From contig DLPD01000013.1 of the NCBI GenBank assembly GCA_002479785.1, forward strand, positions 1 through 64,000: a DNA stretch of 64,000 nucleotides, written 5' to 3'. Made by a program: the position numbers and the translations under genes. This DNA is from Cytophagaceae bacterium UBA7467. GTDB lineage: Bacteria; Bacteroidota; Bacteroidia; Cytophagales; Spirosomataceae. This document shows positions 1-8,915 of the stretch, piece after piece (within the stretch, counting starts at the first letter, position 1; every line of letters begins with the position of its first letter). The notes below the pieces were generated by a model. The model saw only the letters and a list, made by a program, of their open reading frames with translations, had not been told where the DNA came from and did not search any database.

Positions 1-38
1 CGAATTCGATCCCTTTTTTTATGCTTGATTTAGAGAAT

Positions 39-97
39 AAATTGAATTTGAAATTTAGAAATTATTGCGTAGCACAATTTCAAATTACAAATTCAAT
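39..97 (-). terminator. AT-rich stem-loop after acs
   Basis: Imperfect inverted repeat with arms of about 25 to 30 nt around a short ATTGCGTAGCA centre. It starts directly after the acs stop codon (98-100) in the direction of acs transcription. The outer 12 nt of the arms are perfectly complementary and an inner part pairs with one mismatch and one bulge. There is no clear T-tract, so it could be a mRNA 3' stabiliser rather than a classical terminator. Confidence 0.4.
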
Positions 98-1987
98 TTA
101 TAAAGCTCCGCTGATAATCGAATCCACCACACTCGGATCTAACAGCGTAGAGGTATCTCCTAAGTTAGAAGTATCACCTTCCGCTACTTTGCGTAAGATA
201 CGTCGCATGATTTTGCCGGAACGTGTTTTTGGCAGACCCGTTACGAACTGGATTTTATCTGGTTTTGCAATAGGCCCGATGACCCGTGCCACTGTCGCTA
301 AAATATCTTTACGAGTTAAATCATCATTGAGGGTAGGGTTTTCGCATATGACATACGCGTAAATTCCTTGGCCTTTGATATCATGAGGATAACCTACGAC
401 CGCGGATTCAATGACACCTGTGTGCATATTGATGGCGTTCTCCACTTCGGCTGTTCCGATTCGGTGACCAGAAATGTTCATGACATCATCTACACGTCCT
501 GTAATGCGATAGTAACCATCTTCATCTCGCATACATCCATCACCTGTGAAATATAGGCCAGGATAAGTGGAGAAGTAAGTAGATTTGCAACGTTCATGAT
601 CACCGTAGGTAGTGCGAATAATCGATGGCCACGGGTATTTAATACATAAATTGCCATTTACGCCATTTCCAGTAATTTCTTTTCCATTCTCATCCACTAG
701 GATGGGTTGAACGCCTGGTAAGGGTAACGTGGCAAAAGCCGGTTTTAACGGAGTAATGCCAGCGATAGGCGAGATCATTAGTCCACCTGTTTCTGTTTGC
801 CACCACGTATCTACGATAGGACAATTACCAAGACCCACATTGTCATTATACCAATGCCATGCTTCTTCATTCAATGGTTCTCCCACGGATCCTAACACAC
901 GTAATGAACTTAAGTCTTTACCTTCTAGGTATTCATCGCCAAAACCCATTAACGAACGAATCGCTGTAGGGGCCGTGTAGAAGATGTTAACGGAGTGTCT
1001 TTTGATAATATCCCAGAAGCGTCCTGCATCTGGATAAGTAGGAATTCCTTCGAATAATACGGATTTCGCTCCATTTAGAAGCGGTCCGTAAACTAAATAG
1101 GAGTGGCCTGTAATCCAGCCTATATCTGCTGTACAAAAGAAGACCTCACCTGGGTTGTATTGGAATACATTAGCGAAAGTGTAGGCCGTGTAAACCATAT
1201 AGCCACCGCAGGTGTGAACAACTCCTTTGGGCTTTCCAGTAGAACCAGAAGTGTATAAAATAAACAAGGGATCTTCTGCATTCATGGCTTCAGCAGGACA
1301 AACTGCTGAAGCTTCGTTTTCTTCTTGTTCCCACCATAGGTCACGACCACCAATCATTGAAACAGGCGTTTTGGTGCGTGTTTTAACAATAACCTTTTCT
1401 ACGGATGGGCAGGTTATTAAAGCATCATCTACGGTTTCTTTCATGGGAATGGTTTTGTTCCCACGTACTGCTCCGTCTGTGGTGACTACCACTTTGCATT
1501 CTGAATCATTGATTCGATCCGCGATAGATTGGGCTGAAAATCCGCCAAAAACCACCGAGTGAATGGCACCTATTCGAGCACAAGCTAGAACGGCGATGGC
1601 TAATTCTGGAATCATCGGCATGTAAATACAAACACGATCCCCTTTCACCACGCCTTGTTTTTTAAGCACATTGCTGAACTTACATACGCGAGTGTGTAAT
1701 TCGCGGTAGGTTAAGGTGATGGCCTCATCGCCGGGTTCGTTTGGTTCGTAAATGATGGCTGCTTGATCTGGAATCGTTTTTAAATGGCGATCAAGTGCAT
1801 TCGCGGTGATGTTCATTTGGCCATCCTCAAACCATTTGACCGAATAATCATCAAAATTCCAGTCTAATACTTTCGTGAATGGTTTGATCCAATCAAATTG
1901 ATTTGCGATGCCTGCCCAGAACTTTTCTGGTAGCTGTATGCTTTCCTCGTAGGCCTCGTGGTATTGTTGAAGGGAAGTAATTCTCAT
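98..1987 (-). CDS. acs: Acetyl-CoA synthetase (AMP-forming)
   Basis: Activates acetate to acetyl-CoA through acetyl-AMP in the cytoplasm. The 629-residue protein has the normal family length. It shows the N-terminal ACS segment, the P-loop-like motif YTSGSTGKPKGVVHT, the WWQTETGG motif of acetate-activating enzymes, and the C-terminal PKTRSGKIMRRILRK motif, whose Lys is the regulatory acetylation site in the family. It starts 7 nt after the receiver-protein gene stops and is the last gene of the operon formed by small membrane protein, symporter-kinase, receiver and acs. The order suggests that acetate sensing or uptake and activation are expressed together. Propionyl-CoA synthetase activity is possible, but length and motifs favour acetate. 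Confidence 0.95.
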   Translation of the reverse strand: MRITSLQQYHEAYEESIQLPEKFWAGIANQFDWIKPFTKVLDWNFDDYSVKWFEDGQMNITANALDRHLKTIPDQAAIIYEPNEPGDEAITLTYRELHTRVCKFSNVLKKQGVVKGDRVCIYMPMIPELAIAVLACARIGAIHSVVFGGFSAQSIADRINDSECKVVVTTDGAVRGNKTIPMKETVDDALITCPSVEKVIVKTRTKTPVSMIGGRDLWWEQEENEASAVCPAEAMNAEDPLFILYTSGSTGKPKGVVHTCGGYMVYTAYTFANVFQYNPGEVFFCTADIGWITGHSYLVYGPLLNGAKSVLFEGIPTYPDAGRFWDIIKRHSVNIFYTAPTAIRSLMGFGDEYLEGKDLSSLRVLGSVGEPLNEEAWHWYNDNVGLGNCPIVDTWWQTETGGLMISPIAGITPLKPAFATLPLPGVQPILVDENGKEITGNGVNGNLCIKYPWPSIIRTTYGDHERCKSTYFSTYPGLYFTGDGCMRDEDGYYRITGRVDDVMNISGHRIGTAEVENAINMHTGVIESAVVGYPHDIKGQGIYAYVICENPTLNDDLTRKDILATVARVIGPIAKPDKIQFVTGLPKTRSGKIMRRILRKVAEGDTSNLGDTSTLLDPSVVDSIISGAL

Positions 1988-1994
1988 AATATGA

Positions 1995-2366
1995 TTAGTT
2001 ATTGCTTTGTAGGTTTAATTCGTTTACTTTTTTCAAAAGGTCCCGATTAGAAAAAGGTTTCGGGACGTATAAATCGGCTCCTGCTTGGTAACCGCGTTCG
2101 ATGTCGGAATCGGCTATTTTGGCGGAAATAAAGACGATTTTAGGTTGATAAGTAGGAGACAAGGCTTTCGCTTGCTGGCAAACGCCATAGCCATCAATTT
2201 TAGGCATCATAATATCCAAAATAATGACTTCTGGAAGCTCTTTTTCGATCAGTTGGATGGCTTCTTCCCCGTCTCTTGCGACGTAGACTTGATGTCCTTC
2301 TTTTCTCATTAAAAAATCGAGGGACATTAAGATCGCGGGTTCATCATCAGCAATTAGTATTCTCAT
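1995..2366 (-). CDS. Stand-alone receiver-domain response regulator
   Basis: A 123-residue single-domain CheY-like receiver. Visible are the acidic pair D7-D8, the phospho-acceptor D51 in LDIMMPK, the signalling residue in ISA and the conserved K in PKPF. Nothing follows the receiver fold, so there is no DNA-binding or enzymatic output domain. It lies 10 nt downstream of the symporter-histidine kinase and 7 nt upstream of acs, so it is probably the kinase's direct partner. In the gammaproteobacterial CrbS/CrbR systems, which control acs, the regulator carries an HTH output (established knowledge). Here the signal must pass to another protein or act by protein contact (inference). Confidence 0.9.
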   Translation of the reverse strand: MRILIADDEPAILMSLDFLMRKEGHQVYVARDGEEAIQLIEKELPEVIILDIMMPKIDGYGVCQQAKALSPTYQPKIVFISAKIADSDIERGYQAGADLYVPKPFSNRDLLKKVNELNLQSNN

Positions 2367-2376
2367 AGTAGGCGGT

Positions 2377-4938
2377 TTATTCTATTGGTAATTTAATCAA
2401 AAATAGGGCTCCTTGTCCTAAAGCACTCTGAACTTGTATGCTTCCATGTAGATGTTCGATGATTTTCTTCGAAATGGACAAGCCTAGACCTGAACTTTCT
2501 ATTTTGCGATTCGGATTATCTACTTGTTTAAATTTTTCAAATATCTGATCGTGGAATTTGGGATCGATGCCGATGCCGTTATCCTCGATTTCCAAACATA
2601 TATGGGTTGCGTTTTCTTTTAGTCGAATGGCAATTTTCCCGCTCCCTGGTTCTACATTTTTAATGGCATTGGATACGATATTGATAACCACTTGGACTAA
2701 TTTTTCAAAGTCTCCTAAAACCTTGCGTTGAGTTCTTTTTTGGCTCAAATCCACCGTCAGGCTCACTTGGTTTTGTTGCGCAATAGCAATGAAGTTTTGG
2801 GTAGCTTTTTCAATGATGGCTTCCATTTTGACAGGTTCGATACGGAATTTCTCCTTACCTGCGTCTAATTTTTCTAAGTCCAAAACCTGGTTCACTAATC
2901 GACTTAATCGATCTGCTTCTTGAATAATCGTATCCAAAAACTTCTTTCGTTCCTCTGGGCTAATATCTTCGTGATCCACCATGATTTCTGATAAAGAGCG
3001 AATAGAGGTAATGGGAGAGCGTATTTCGTGGGTTACAGTCGTTAAAAATTCATTTTTCTGTGCGTCCAGTTTACGTAAGTCGTAATTGCTTTGTTGTAAA
3101 TCTCTTGATTTCTGGAGTAAATCCACTACTTCAGAAACCCCAATTTTTTCCTCTTTTGAAATAGCAGAAATGATTAATCTAGCGGATGTTGACCCTACAA
3201 AACCGGCGAGCATTTTTTCTGTATTATTTACTATACGAGGATCTGCATACGTTTCTTGAAGTGAAATTTGATGTAAGGCAGCAAATTGTTTCAAGTTTGC
3301 CTCTGCTTTGATTTTGCCCATAAATCCGGCTAAGGCATTTTTTAAATCCTTTAGTTTTGCTTTTCCTCTCCATAAGGTGGTATTTTCCAGACTTTGTGTG
3401 TAGGCAAATACATCAACGAAAAGATAAGCTTGATTGGCTTCTTTGGCAGACTGTTTTGTTAAAATAGAAACACTTAAAAAGGCAAATGTATTCAAGCTGA
3501 GGGACCAATAACCCGCGTTCGTGATGGGATTAAAGCCATCAATTCGAAAGGCATTTACGGAGATGCCTAAGCCCGGTAAAAGGAGTAATGCACAACAAAT
3601 GGAAAATCCGATTAGGATTCCCGCTAGGGCGCCGGCTCTTGTTGCATTTTTCCAATACAATCCGATAATGGTGGCTGGTGCAAATTGAGCTACAATTAAA
3701 AAGGAAGTCATTCCGATAGAAACGAGATTAACGAAATCCTCATTTATCCAATAATGGGCATAAGCCATGACCATAATGGCCACAATGAAAAGTCGTCTTA
3801 AATTGTGGATAATGGATCCTAGTTTTTCTTGATTCTTTTCCACATAAGTTTTTCTCTGCAAAAGAAGTGGCATAAATAGATTGTTGCTGATCATGGAACT
3901 GATGGCGATTGTCTCTATAATTACCATTCCTGTTGCAGCAGAGAAGCCACCTAGGTAAACGAAAGCAGCTAAGGTTTTAGAAGAAAAATGTAGGGGTAAT
4001 CCTAGAACATATAAGTCAGGATTTAATCCAGATGGGTGTAAATAGATATAACCTGCAAATCCTAAAGGGATCACAAACAGATTAATCAATACCATATACA
4101 ACGGGAATATCCAAGATGCTTGTTTTAAGTTTTCTTCCTCGTTAATTTCTACGACAGCCACATGGAAAACCCTCGGTAAAAACAGGAATGATACACCGCA
4201 AATAACTAATTGGATGAACCAGTTACCATACCCTCCTTGGAATCGAATGGATGGAATGGCAATATTCGCTTTCTGAACGATCTCATCCCAACCTGAATGG
4301 ATAGAATAAGTAATGTAAATTCCTACGGCTAGAAAGGCCAAAATTTTAATAATGGATTCGATACCAATGGCAAAAATCATGCCTTGGTGCTTCTCAGAAG
4401 AATTAAATTTACGTGGTCCTAGCGTCAGGATAAACAAGGTGATTGCTATAAAAAGTAAGAAGGAGGGCTCTTGATAAAAGTAATCACTAGGGTTATTTAG
4501 CGTAATTAGGTCAAAGCTTTGGCTAATGGCTTTCAATTGTAATCCGATATAAGGTATCCCCGCTATAACGGAGATTAGTGTAATCAGCTGACCTAAACGG
4601 TTGTCTTTCCCAAAACGAGTGGAAATAAAATCTGCAATGTTTGTGATGTGGTGAATTTTTGAAATTCGAATCATTTTGCGCACAAATCCCCACGCTAAAA
4701 TCATGACTAATGTAGGTCCAAAATAAACCGTTAAAAAGCTGATTCCATTCGTGCTAACTTGACCTACGGAACCGTAAAAAGTCCATGCAGAGCAATATAT
4801 GGCTAATGAGAGGGCATAAATGAGTGGATTGTTAATTAAGCTCTTCTTGGTGCTTGTTTGCTTTTCTGCCCAAGCGGCTAAGAAGAAAAGTACCCCTAAA
4901 TAGGTGATAGACAAGATGAAAATTAACCAGGTGCTCAT
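2377..4938 (-). CDS. Sodium:solute symporter-STAC-histidine kinase fusion (CrbS/CbrA-like)
   Basis: An 853-residue inner-membrane protein. Residues 1 to about 485 form an SSS-family symporter of about 13 membrane helices. Residues about 510-600 look like a STAC linker (GSTSARLIISAISKEEKIG). A HisKA domain follows with phospho-acceptor H637 in THEIRSP, then a HATPase domain with the N box (NIVSNAIKNV), DNGIGI and GLGLSISKK. This architecture matches CbrA/CrbS sensors, in which the transporter half senses or carries the substrate. The gene overlaps its upstream small partner by ATGA and precedes a receiver gene and acs, so acetate or another short organic acid is the likely ligand (inference). 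No PAS domain is obvious, unlike CbrA. Confidence 0.92.
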   Translation of the reverse strand: MSTWLIFILSITYLGVLFFLAAWAEKQTSTKKSLINNPLIYALSLAIYCSAWTFYGSVGQVSTNGISFLTVYFGPTLVMILAWGFVRKMIRISKIHHITNIADFISTRFGKDNRLGQLITLISVIAGIPYIGLQLKAISQSFDLITLNNPSDYFYQEPSFLLFIAITLFILTLGPRKFNSSEKHQGMIFAIGIESIIKILAFLAVGIYITYSIHSGWDEIVQKANIAIPSIRFQGGYGNWFIQLVICGVSFLFLPRVFHVAVVEINEEENLKQASWIFPLYMVLINLFVIPLGFAGYIYLHPSGLNPDLYVLGLPLHFSSKTLAAFVYLGGFSAATGMVIIETIAISSMISNNLFMPLLLQRKTYVEKNQEKLGSIIHNLRRLFIVAIMVMAYAHYWINEDFVNLVSIGMTSFLIVAQFAPATIIGLYWKNATRAGALAGILIGFSICCALLLLPGLGISVNAFRIDGFNPITNAGYWSLSLNTFAFLSVSILTKQSAKEANQAYLFVDVFAYTQSLENTTLWRGKAKLKDLKNALAGFMGKIKAEANLKQFAALHQISLQETYADPRIVNNTEKMLAGFVGSTSARLIISAISKEEKIGVSEVVDLLQKSRDLQQSNYDLRKLDAQKNEFLTTVTHEIRSPITSIRSLSEIMVDHEDISPEERKKFLDTIIQEADRLSRLVNQVLDLEKLDAGKEKFRIEPVKMEAIIEKATQNFIAIAQQNQVSLTVDLSQKRTQRKVLGDFEKLVQVVINIVSNAIKNVEPGSGKIAIRLKENATHICLEIEDNGIGIDPKFHDQIFEKFKQVDNPNRKIESSGLGLSISKKIIEHLHGSIQVQSALGQGALFLIKLPIE

Positions 4939-5123
4939 TTCTTGCTCTTAGAATTTAAAATGATTCCTGTAAAGGCAATAACAACTAACCAAACAACTAA
5001 ACTATAGGCATAGATCACGGGCACCCCTTCAATGGTTTTCGAAGAGTCAACTAGGCTAATGATGGGAAAACTTATCAAGCCTAAGAAAAGAAATGCCACT
5101 AAAACTAAGCGATTATAGCGCAT
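4935..5123 (-). CDS. Small two-helix membrane protein coupled to the symporter-kinase
   Basis: A 62-residue protein with two hydrophobic segments (about 5-24 and 36-56) and a basic tail SKSKK. Its stop overlaps the symporter-kinase start in an ATGA junction (4935-4938), so the two are translationally coupled. Small membrane subunits next to SSS transporters (DUF3311/YhdT-like partners of PanF) and the small cbrX frame ahead of cbrA in Pseudomonas are known parallels. I did not identify a family from the sequence itself. A role as an accessory subunit of the symporter domain is inference from context. Confidence 0.75.
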   Translation of the reverse strand: MRYNRLVLVAFLFLGLISFPIISLVDSSKTIEGVPVIYAYSLVVWLVVIAFTGIILNSKSKK

Positions 5124-5130
5124 AATGGAT

Positions 5131-5172
5131 AAAAACGGCTGCCCTCTATTGCTAGAAGGCAGGCCGTTTGTT
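5131..5172 (-). terminator. Stem-loop between the MFS and symporter-kinase operons
   Basis: A hairpin with complementary arms AAACGGC-TGCC and GGCA-GCCGTTT separated by about 14 nt. On the minus strand it is followed by a short T-run. It lies between the 72-residue gene (stop at 5184) and the coupled 62-residue gene (start at 5123), so it would end or attenuate transcription from the porin-MFS unit. The second arm has one extra base. Confidence 0.5.
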
Positions 5173-5183
5173 TGGTTTGTTGA

Positions 5184-5402
5184 TTAAACGTTGTCGAATT
5201 CTCCAGTCAGCGAATAATATCCGAAAACAGACATTCCGATGGAGATCAGCGGTGCTAACACAAAGGTGTAGATGATCGCTGGGACTAAATCATTTCCTCC
5301 TTTTTCCCAAAGCGGAACCGCTTGAAAATAGATGAGGTAAACTCCTGCGGATACGCCTAGCGCTATCCAGATCAGGCCTAATATTTTTTTGAGAGCATTC
5401 AT
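5184..5402 (-). CDS. Small membrane protein downstream of the MFS symporter
   Basis: A 72-residue protein with two membrane segments (about 6-28 and 43-65) and a short soluble tail. It lies 21 nt after the MFS gene and is probably co-transcribed with it. Small proteins of this size and position are common next to MHS-type MFS genes in Bacteroidota, and it may belong to DUF6814 (recollection, to be tested). No catalytic motif is visible. A helper or stability role for the transporter is a guess from location only. Confidence 0.75.
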   Translation of the reverse strand: MNALKKILGLIWIALGVSAGVYLIYFQAVPLWEKGGNDLVPAIIYTFVLAPLISIGMSVFGYYSLTGEFDNV

Positions 5403-5423
5403 AATTTTTCTATTAATAGGTTA

Positions 5424-6980
5424 TTAAGCGTGTTTTTTGTCACCCTTGATGTAAATGAAACCAATGATTACACAGACCGTTACTAAGGCAATCGGGTAAT
5501 TCAAACCCTCTAAGTAAGGCTTGGCGTAGATAGCCGCCTGACCTGCTTCTTCTGCTGCTTTATTCGTATCCTTTGCAGTCGTTACTAAGAATGTAGCAAT
5601 GGCTGGCATTAATCCACCGAAGATACCATTTCCAATGTGGTAAGGCAATGACATGGATGTGTAACGAATTTTAGTAGGGAATAATTCTACTAAGAAAGCT
5701 GCAATCGGGCCATAGGCCATCGTAACAAAGGAAATTAATAAGAATACCATTCCGATTAATGTCCATTTGTCTGAATCATTAATGGTAATCGTTTCTTTTA
5801 CTTCTGCTTTAGGAGCTTCAGCTGTTTTATCAGCTAAGATGACTAATTTGCTCACTTTCTTGTAGGTGGCACCGTCTGTGTAGGTACGGGTTGTTGTCGT
5901 TGTAATTAATGAATCAACCGTAGATTTTGCGTTTAATGCACGCGTCTCTTCGATTTTTTCCGATCCTGCTAGTACTTCTTTGTTTTTAACGCTTACTGTT
6001 TGATACATTTTATCAAAAATAGGTCTGTAAGCAAAAACGGCGATGGCCATACCGACTAACATAATTCCTTTGCGACCAATTTTATCAGATAGTGCACCAA
6101 AGAAGATAAACAACGGCGTACCTAATAATAAACCAATCACTAGAATACTGTTAGTTTGAATATCATCTAGGTTACATATTTTCAACAAGAAGGTCTGGGC
6201 GTAGAATTGACCGGTATACCAAACTAATCCTTGACCCATTGTCGCTCCGAATAATGCCAATAAAACGAATTTCAAGTTTAATTTATTTCCAAAAGATTCT
6301 TTTAGCGGATTCGTCGAAGTAGCCCCCTCTTTTTTCGCTTTTTCAAACATCGGAGACTCCTCCATGTTGCGTCGAATCAAGAATGAAATAGCCACCATAA
6401 CGATAGATAGTAAGAATGGAATTCTCCAGCCATACTCATCGAAAGCCTCTTTAGTCATAGATGAACGTGTTAACATAATCACCCCTAAAGAGATCACTAA
6501 ACCAACAGTGGCGGTGGTTTGAATCCAAGAGGTGAAGAATCCACGTCTTTCTGCTGGACTATGTTCAGCGACATAGGTGGCTGCACCCCCATACTCACCA
6601 CCTAAGGCTAAACCTTGTAATAAACGAAGTGTCAGAACTAAAAATGGAGCCCATCCGCCAATGGTAGCGTAGGAAGGTACTAAACCGATGGCGAATGTAG
6701 CGCCACCCATTAACATTAAAGTAACCATGAACGTGTATTTACGTCCAATCAAGTCGCCTAAACGGCCAAATACCAAGGCACCAAATGGGCGAACCACGAA
6801 ACCTGCCGCAAATGTGGCAAGGGTATTTAAAAAGGCAGCTGTTGGATTATCCGTTGGAAAAAACTTAGTAGATAATACCGTAGCTAAGCTACCGAAGATG
6901 TAAAAATCGTACCACTCAATGAGTGTCCCGACGGACGAGGCGCTAATAATATAGGCCAGGCTTTGTTTTTTTTGTGACAT
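5424..6980 (-). CDS. MFS transporter, metabolite:H+ symporter (MHS) type
   Basis: A 518-residue inner-membrane transporter. The N-terminal half has the MHS signature: STLIEWYDF-like start, GRLGDLIGRKYTF loop, LQGLALGGEYGGAATYVAEH and a RRNMEESPMF segment. The C-terminal half ends in GFIYIKGDKKHA. MHS proteins import organic acids, proline or betaine with protons. An unusual insertion of about 80 residues (around 320-403), polar and rich in Thr, Lys and Glu, separates two helices and is probably periplasmic. The gene lies 28 nt downstream of a porin gene and ahead of the acetate module, which suggests organic-acid import. The substrate cannot be read from sequence. Confidence 0.9.
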   Translation of the reverse strand: MSQKKQSLAYIISASSVGTLIEWYDFYIFGSLATVLSTKFFPTDNPTAAFLNTLATFAAGFVVRPFGALVFGRLGDLIGRKYTFMVTLMLMGGATFAIGLVPSYATIGGWAPFLVLTLRLLQGLALGGEYGGAATYVAEHSPAERRGFFTSWIQTTATVGLVISLGVIMLTRSSMTKEAFDEYGWRIPFLLSIVMVAISFLIRRNMEESPMFEKAKKEGATSTNPLKESFGNKLNLKFVLLALFGATMGQGLVWYTGQFYAQTFLLKICNLDDIQTNSILVIGLLLGTPLFIFFGALSDKIGRKGIMLVGMAIAVFAYRPIFDKMYQTVSVKNKEVLAGSEKIEETRALNAKSTVDSLITTTTTRTYTDGATYKKVSKLVILADKTAEAPKAEVKETITINDSDKWTLIGMVFLLISFVTMAYGPIAAFLVELFPTKIRYTSMSLPYHIGNGIFGGLMPAIATFLVTTAKDTNKAAEEAGQAAIYAKPYLEGLNYPIALVTVCVIIGFIYIKGDKKHA

Positions 6981-7008
6981 AGTTTTTTAAGTTAAGAATG
7001 AATTGAGT

Positions 7009-8385
7009 TTATAGGTAGTTGGCAAATTGAATAATAAATTCTCCTTTGTAATCACTGATGTTATCTTTTGTAGAATATACGGGTCTAGATGAATACTGTA
7101 AGGTGATTTTTGAGTTGTGACCATCGATGTAAAAATTAGATCCGATATCAAAATAGCTACCAGCAGCAGGTAGGGCATCTAATTTTTTCAATGTGTAGGC
7201 TACAAATGGTTGAACACGAAGTTTGGGTGCATCAGAACTTTTAGGTAATAATAAACCCGCTTGCGTATACCATATAGATCCAGTTCCCATTAAGGGACGA
7301 GCATTTCCTGCACCAGCTAATGCTTTCGTTCCCGTAAAGCTAGCATCTGCCGTTCCAGGATTCATGATTCCTGTGTTGCGTAAGTAATTAGGCCCAAAGT
7401 CATTAGAATATAGTACTGAATAAGCCGTTATTGCCATGTTTTTCTTTTTGTCCCCAATAGGCATGTCTACAAAAGCATCTATCGCAAAAGAACGAATATC
7501 GTGTTTTGTTTTAATGCCATTCAAGGAGCTAAGCGTTCCCTCTGGTTCGGTGTAAAATCCAGCTCCCAGGTTAAATACCCTTTTAGTCCCCACATATGTA
7601 CCCACTGTATAGGGTAATAAATTTGACTCTTGGTCTAAAAATTGATACATCGCATAGCCACCTTTAGATAAACGGCTATCACCATTATTATCCACCGCAA
7701 TAGCTTCGCTTGTGCCGTTTGTAGGAGTCATAGAGGTGGCAAAAGGTTTGTTAATGTTTATTCTATAATCTAATTTTCCCCATTTCCCTTTTGCATAGAC
7801 ACCAAACAGACGAGCAAATTGATCAGAATTCTCAATCAATGGCCAGTTAAAGATAGGTGCATCTACCGCTAAGAAGTTAAGGGTACTAGCTGAAGTCATG
7901 CGGGAAATGCCATTGAAGTAATGCAAGCCCGCTCCGAAAGACATGCTGAAATTCTTATCTTTTGCTGGTTGAATTAGCGCGTATTCGCTATATGCATCGT
8001 GGAAAAACATTTGTGCTTTTTTCCCAGCACCATATCCGCCTGTACCTGTGGTTCCGGATCCACCTCCTTGGACAAATGATTGGTTATTAATACCAAAATG
8101 CAACACAACAAGGTAACGTGGTGAGACTTGAGAATAAGCAAGGATTCGAACACGACGTGCTCCAATGTCGAAGGTATTAGTAGAGGGTGTTCCATTCACT
8201 AGGGTCCCTGGATTATTTTCGATTGATCTAGCCCAGATTTGATTCCAAAGTACGAAGCGCATATACTTCGATCCTTTCTCATTAAAATTAATTTTCATAC
8301 CGGAACCATACTCTGGTGAGCCTTGTCCTCGAAGGCCAAAAGCCCCAAGCAATAGTGCTAAAAGGATAACAGAAGGATTTTTCAT
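7009..8385 (-). CDS. Outer-membrane porin-like protein
   Basis: A 458-residue protein with a signal peptide (MKNPSVILLALLLGAFGLRGQG) and alternating beta-strand patterns typical of phosphate-selective or OprP/OprO-like porins of Bacteroidota. It ends in an aromatic-rich strand (GEFIIQFANYL), as outer-membrane barrels do. It is first in the minus-strand unit porin, MFS, small protein. It probably supplies the outer-membrane pore for the MFS substrate (inference). The 5' region at 8386-8482 contains a 25-nt imperfect palindromic site (8466-8490) similar to one in front of the neighbouring zinc-ribbon regulator. Confidence 0.85.
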   Translation of the reverse strand: MKNPSVILLALLLGAFGLRGQGSPEYGSGMKINFNEKGSKYMRFVLWNQIWARSIENNPGTLVNGTPSTNTFDIGARRVRILAYSQVSPRYLVVLHFGINNQSFVQGGGSGTTGTGGYGAGKKAQMFFHDAYSEYALIQPAKDKNFSMSFGAGLHYFNGISRMTSASTLNFLAVDAPIFNWPLIENSDQFARLFGVYAKGKWGKLDYRININKPFATSMTPTNGTSEAIAVDNNGDSRLSKGGYAMYQFLDQESNLLPYTVGTYVGTKRVFNLGAGFYTEPEGTLSSLNGIKTKHDIRSFAIDAFVDMPIGDKKKNMAITAYSVLYSNDFGPNYLRNTGIMNPGTADASFTGTKALAGAGNARPLMGTGSIWYTQAGLLLPKSSDAPKLRVQPFVAYTLKKLDALPAAGSYFDIGSNFYIDGHNSKITLQYSSRPVYSTKDNISDYKGEFIIQFANYL

Positions 8386-8465
8386 CTAATATAAGTTTTT
8401 AAGGTTTTATTTGTATTTTTTGGTTGAACAAATATTCGCTTAAATTCTTCTGTTGTCTAATTTAG

Positions 8466-8490
8466 CTATAGGCTTGCTAATTTTATATAG
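8466..8490. promoter_or_regulatory. Inverted site copy 1 (porin upstream region)
   Basis: A 25-nt element beginning CTATAGGCTTGCTAA and ending TATATAG. It matches the reverse complement of 8916-8940 at 20 of 25 positions, including the core TTGCTAA. It overlaps the stop codon of the InsA-like gene (8483-8485) and lies about 80 nt upstream of the porin start. It could be an operator of the regulator or the left end of a former mobile element. Confidence 0.5.
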
Positions 8491-8908
8491 ATTTTATTCG
8501 TGTCCATTGAATAACCATGAATTTGTCCCCTAATTCGGTGATAATCATGCCTTTGTTCGAGAGGTTTCCTGGTACGATAACGAACTCCGAAAGCTCTTTG
8601 TGATTGAGTATGCGGTAGGTAGGAGTGTAAAACTCTTGTTTAGGGATTTTGATGCGGTACCTCTTTACCCAATTCATGACCGAAACGTGGCTAATGCCCA
8701 ATAATCGTTCGATTTCCCGGTAACTAACTCCCTCAATATAAAGCTGTAATGCTTTAATAACATAGTAACTATCGATGCTTTTTCCCATTTTCGCTACCGT
8801 AAAGTTGTAGCCGCAGGATTTACATTTAAAACGTTGTTTCTCGTTAATGATGCCGTTTTTTGCGATATCATAAGATGAACATTGGGGACAAGGAGTTGTG
8901 TTTGCCAT
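8483..8908 (-). CDS. InsA-like zinc-ribbon/HTH protein, probable domesticated regulator
   Basis: A 141-residue protein. A zinc ribbon is formed by C7-x2-C10 and C29-x2-C32, followed by a helix-turn-helix at about 60-82 (GVSYREIERLLGISHVSVMNWVKR). This layout matches the N-terminal DNA-binding part of IS1/IS1595 transposases (InsA). The last 55 residues show no DDE catalytic residues, and no insB-like frame follows, so it is not a complete transposase. Similar short proteins recur in Bacteroidota and are probably transcription factors. It lies between the porin operon and a divergent gene and is bracketed by inverted sites at 8466-8490 and 8916-8940. Control of the organic-acid module and of itself is inference. 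Confidence 0.8.
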   Translation of the reverse strand: MANTTPCPQCSSYDIAKNGIINEKQRFKCKSCGYNFTVAKMGKSIDSYYVIKALQLYIEGVSYREIERLLGISHVSVMNWVKRYRIKIPKQEFYTPTYRILNHKELSEFVIVPGNLSNKGMIITELGDKFMVIQWTRIKSI

Positions 8909-8915
8909 GGATAGC

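Noticed and set aside
8483..8908. A complete insertion sequence
   Set aside because: The protein has only the zinc-ribbon/HTH part, no DDE residues and no second transposase frame, and I found no target-site duplication. I keep the flanking sites as a finding only.
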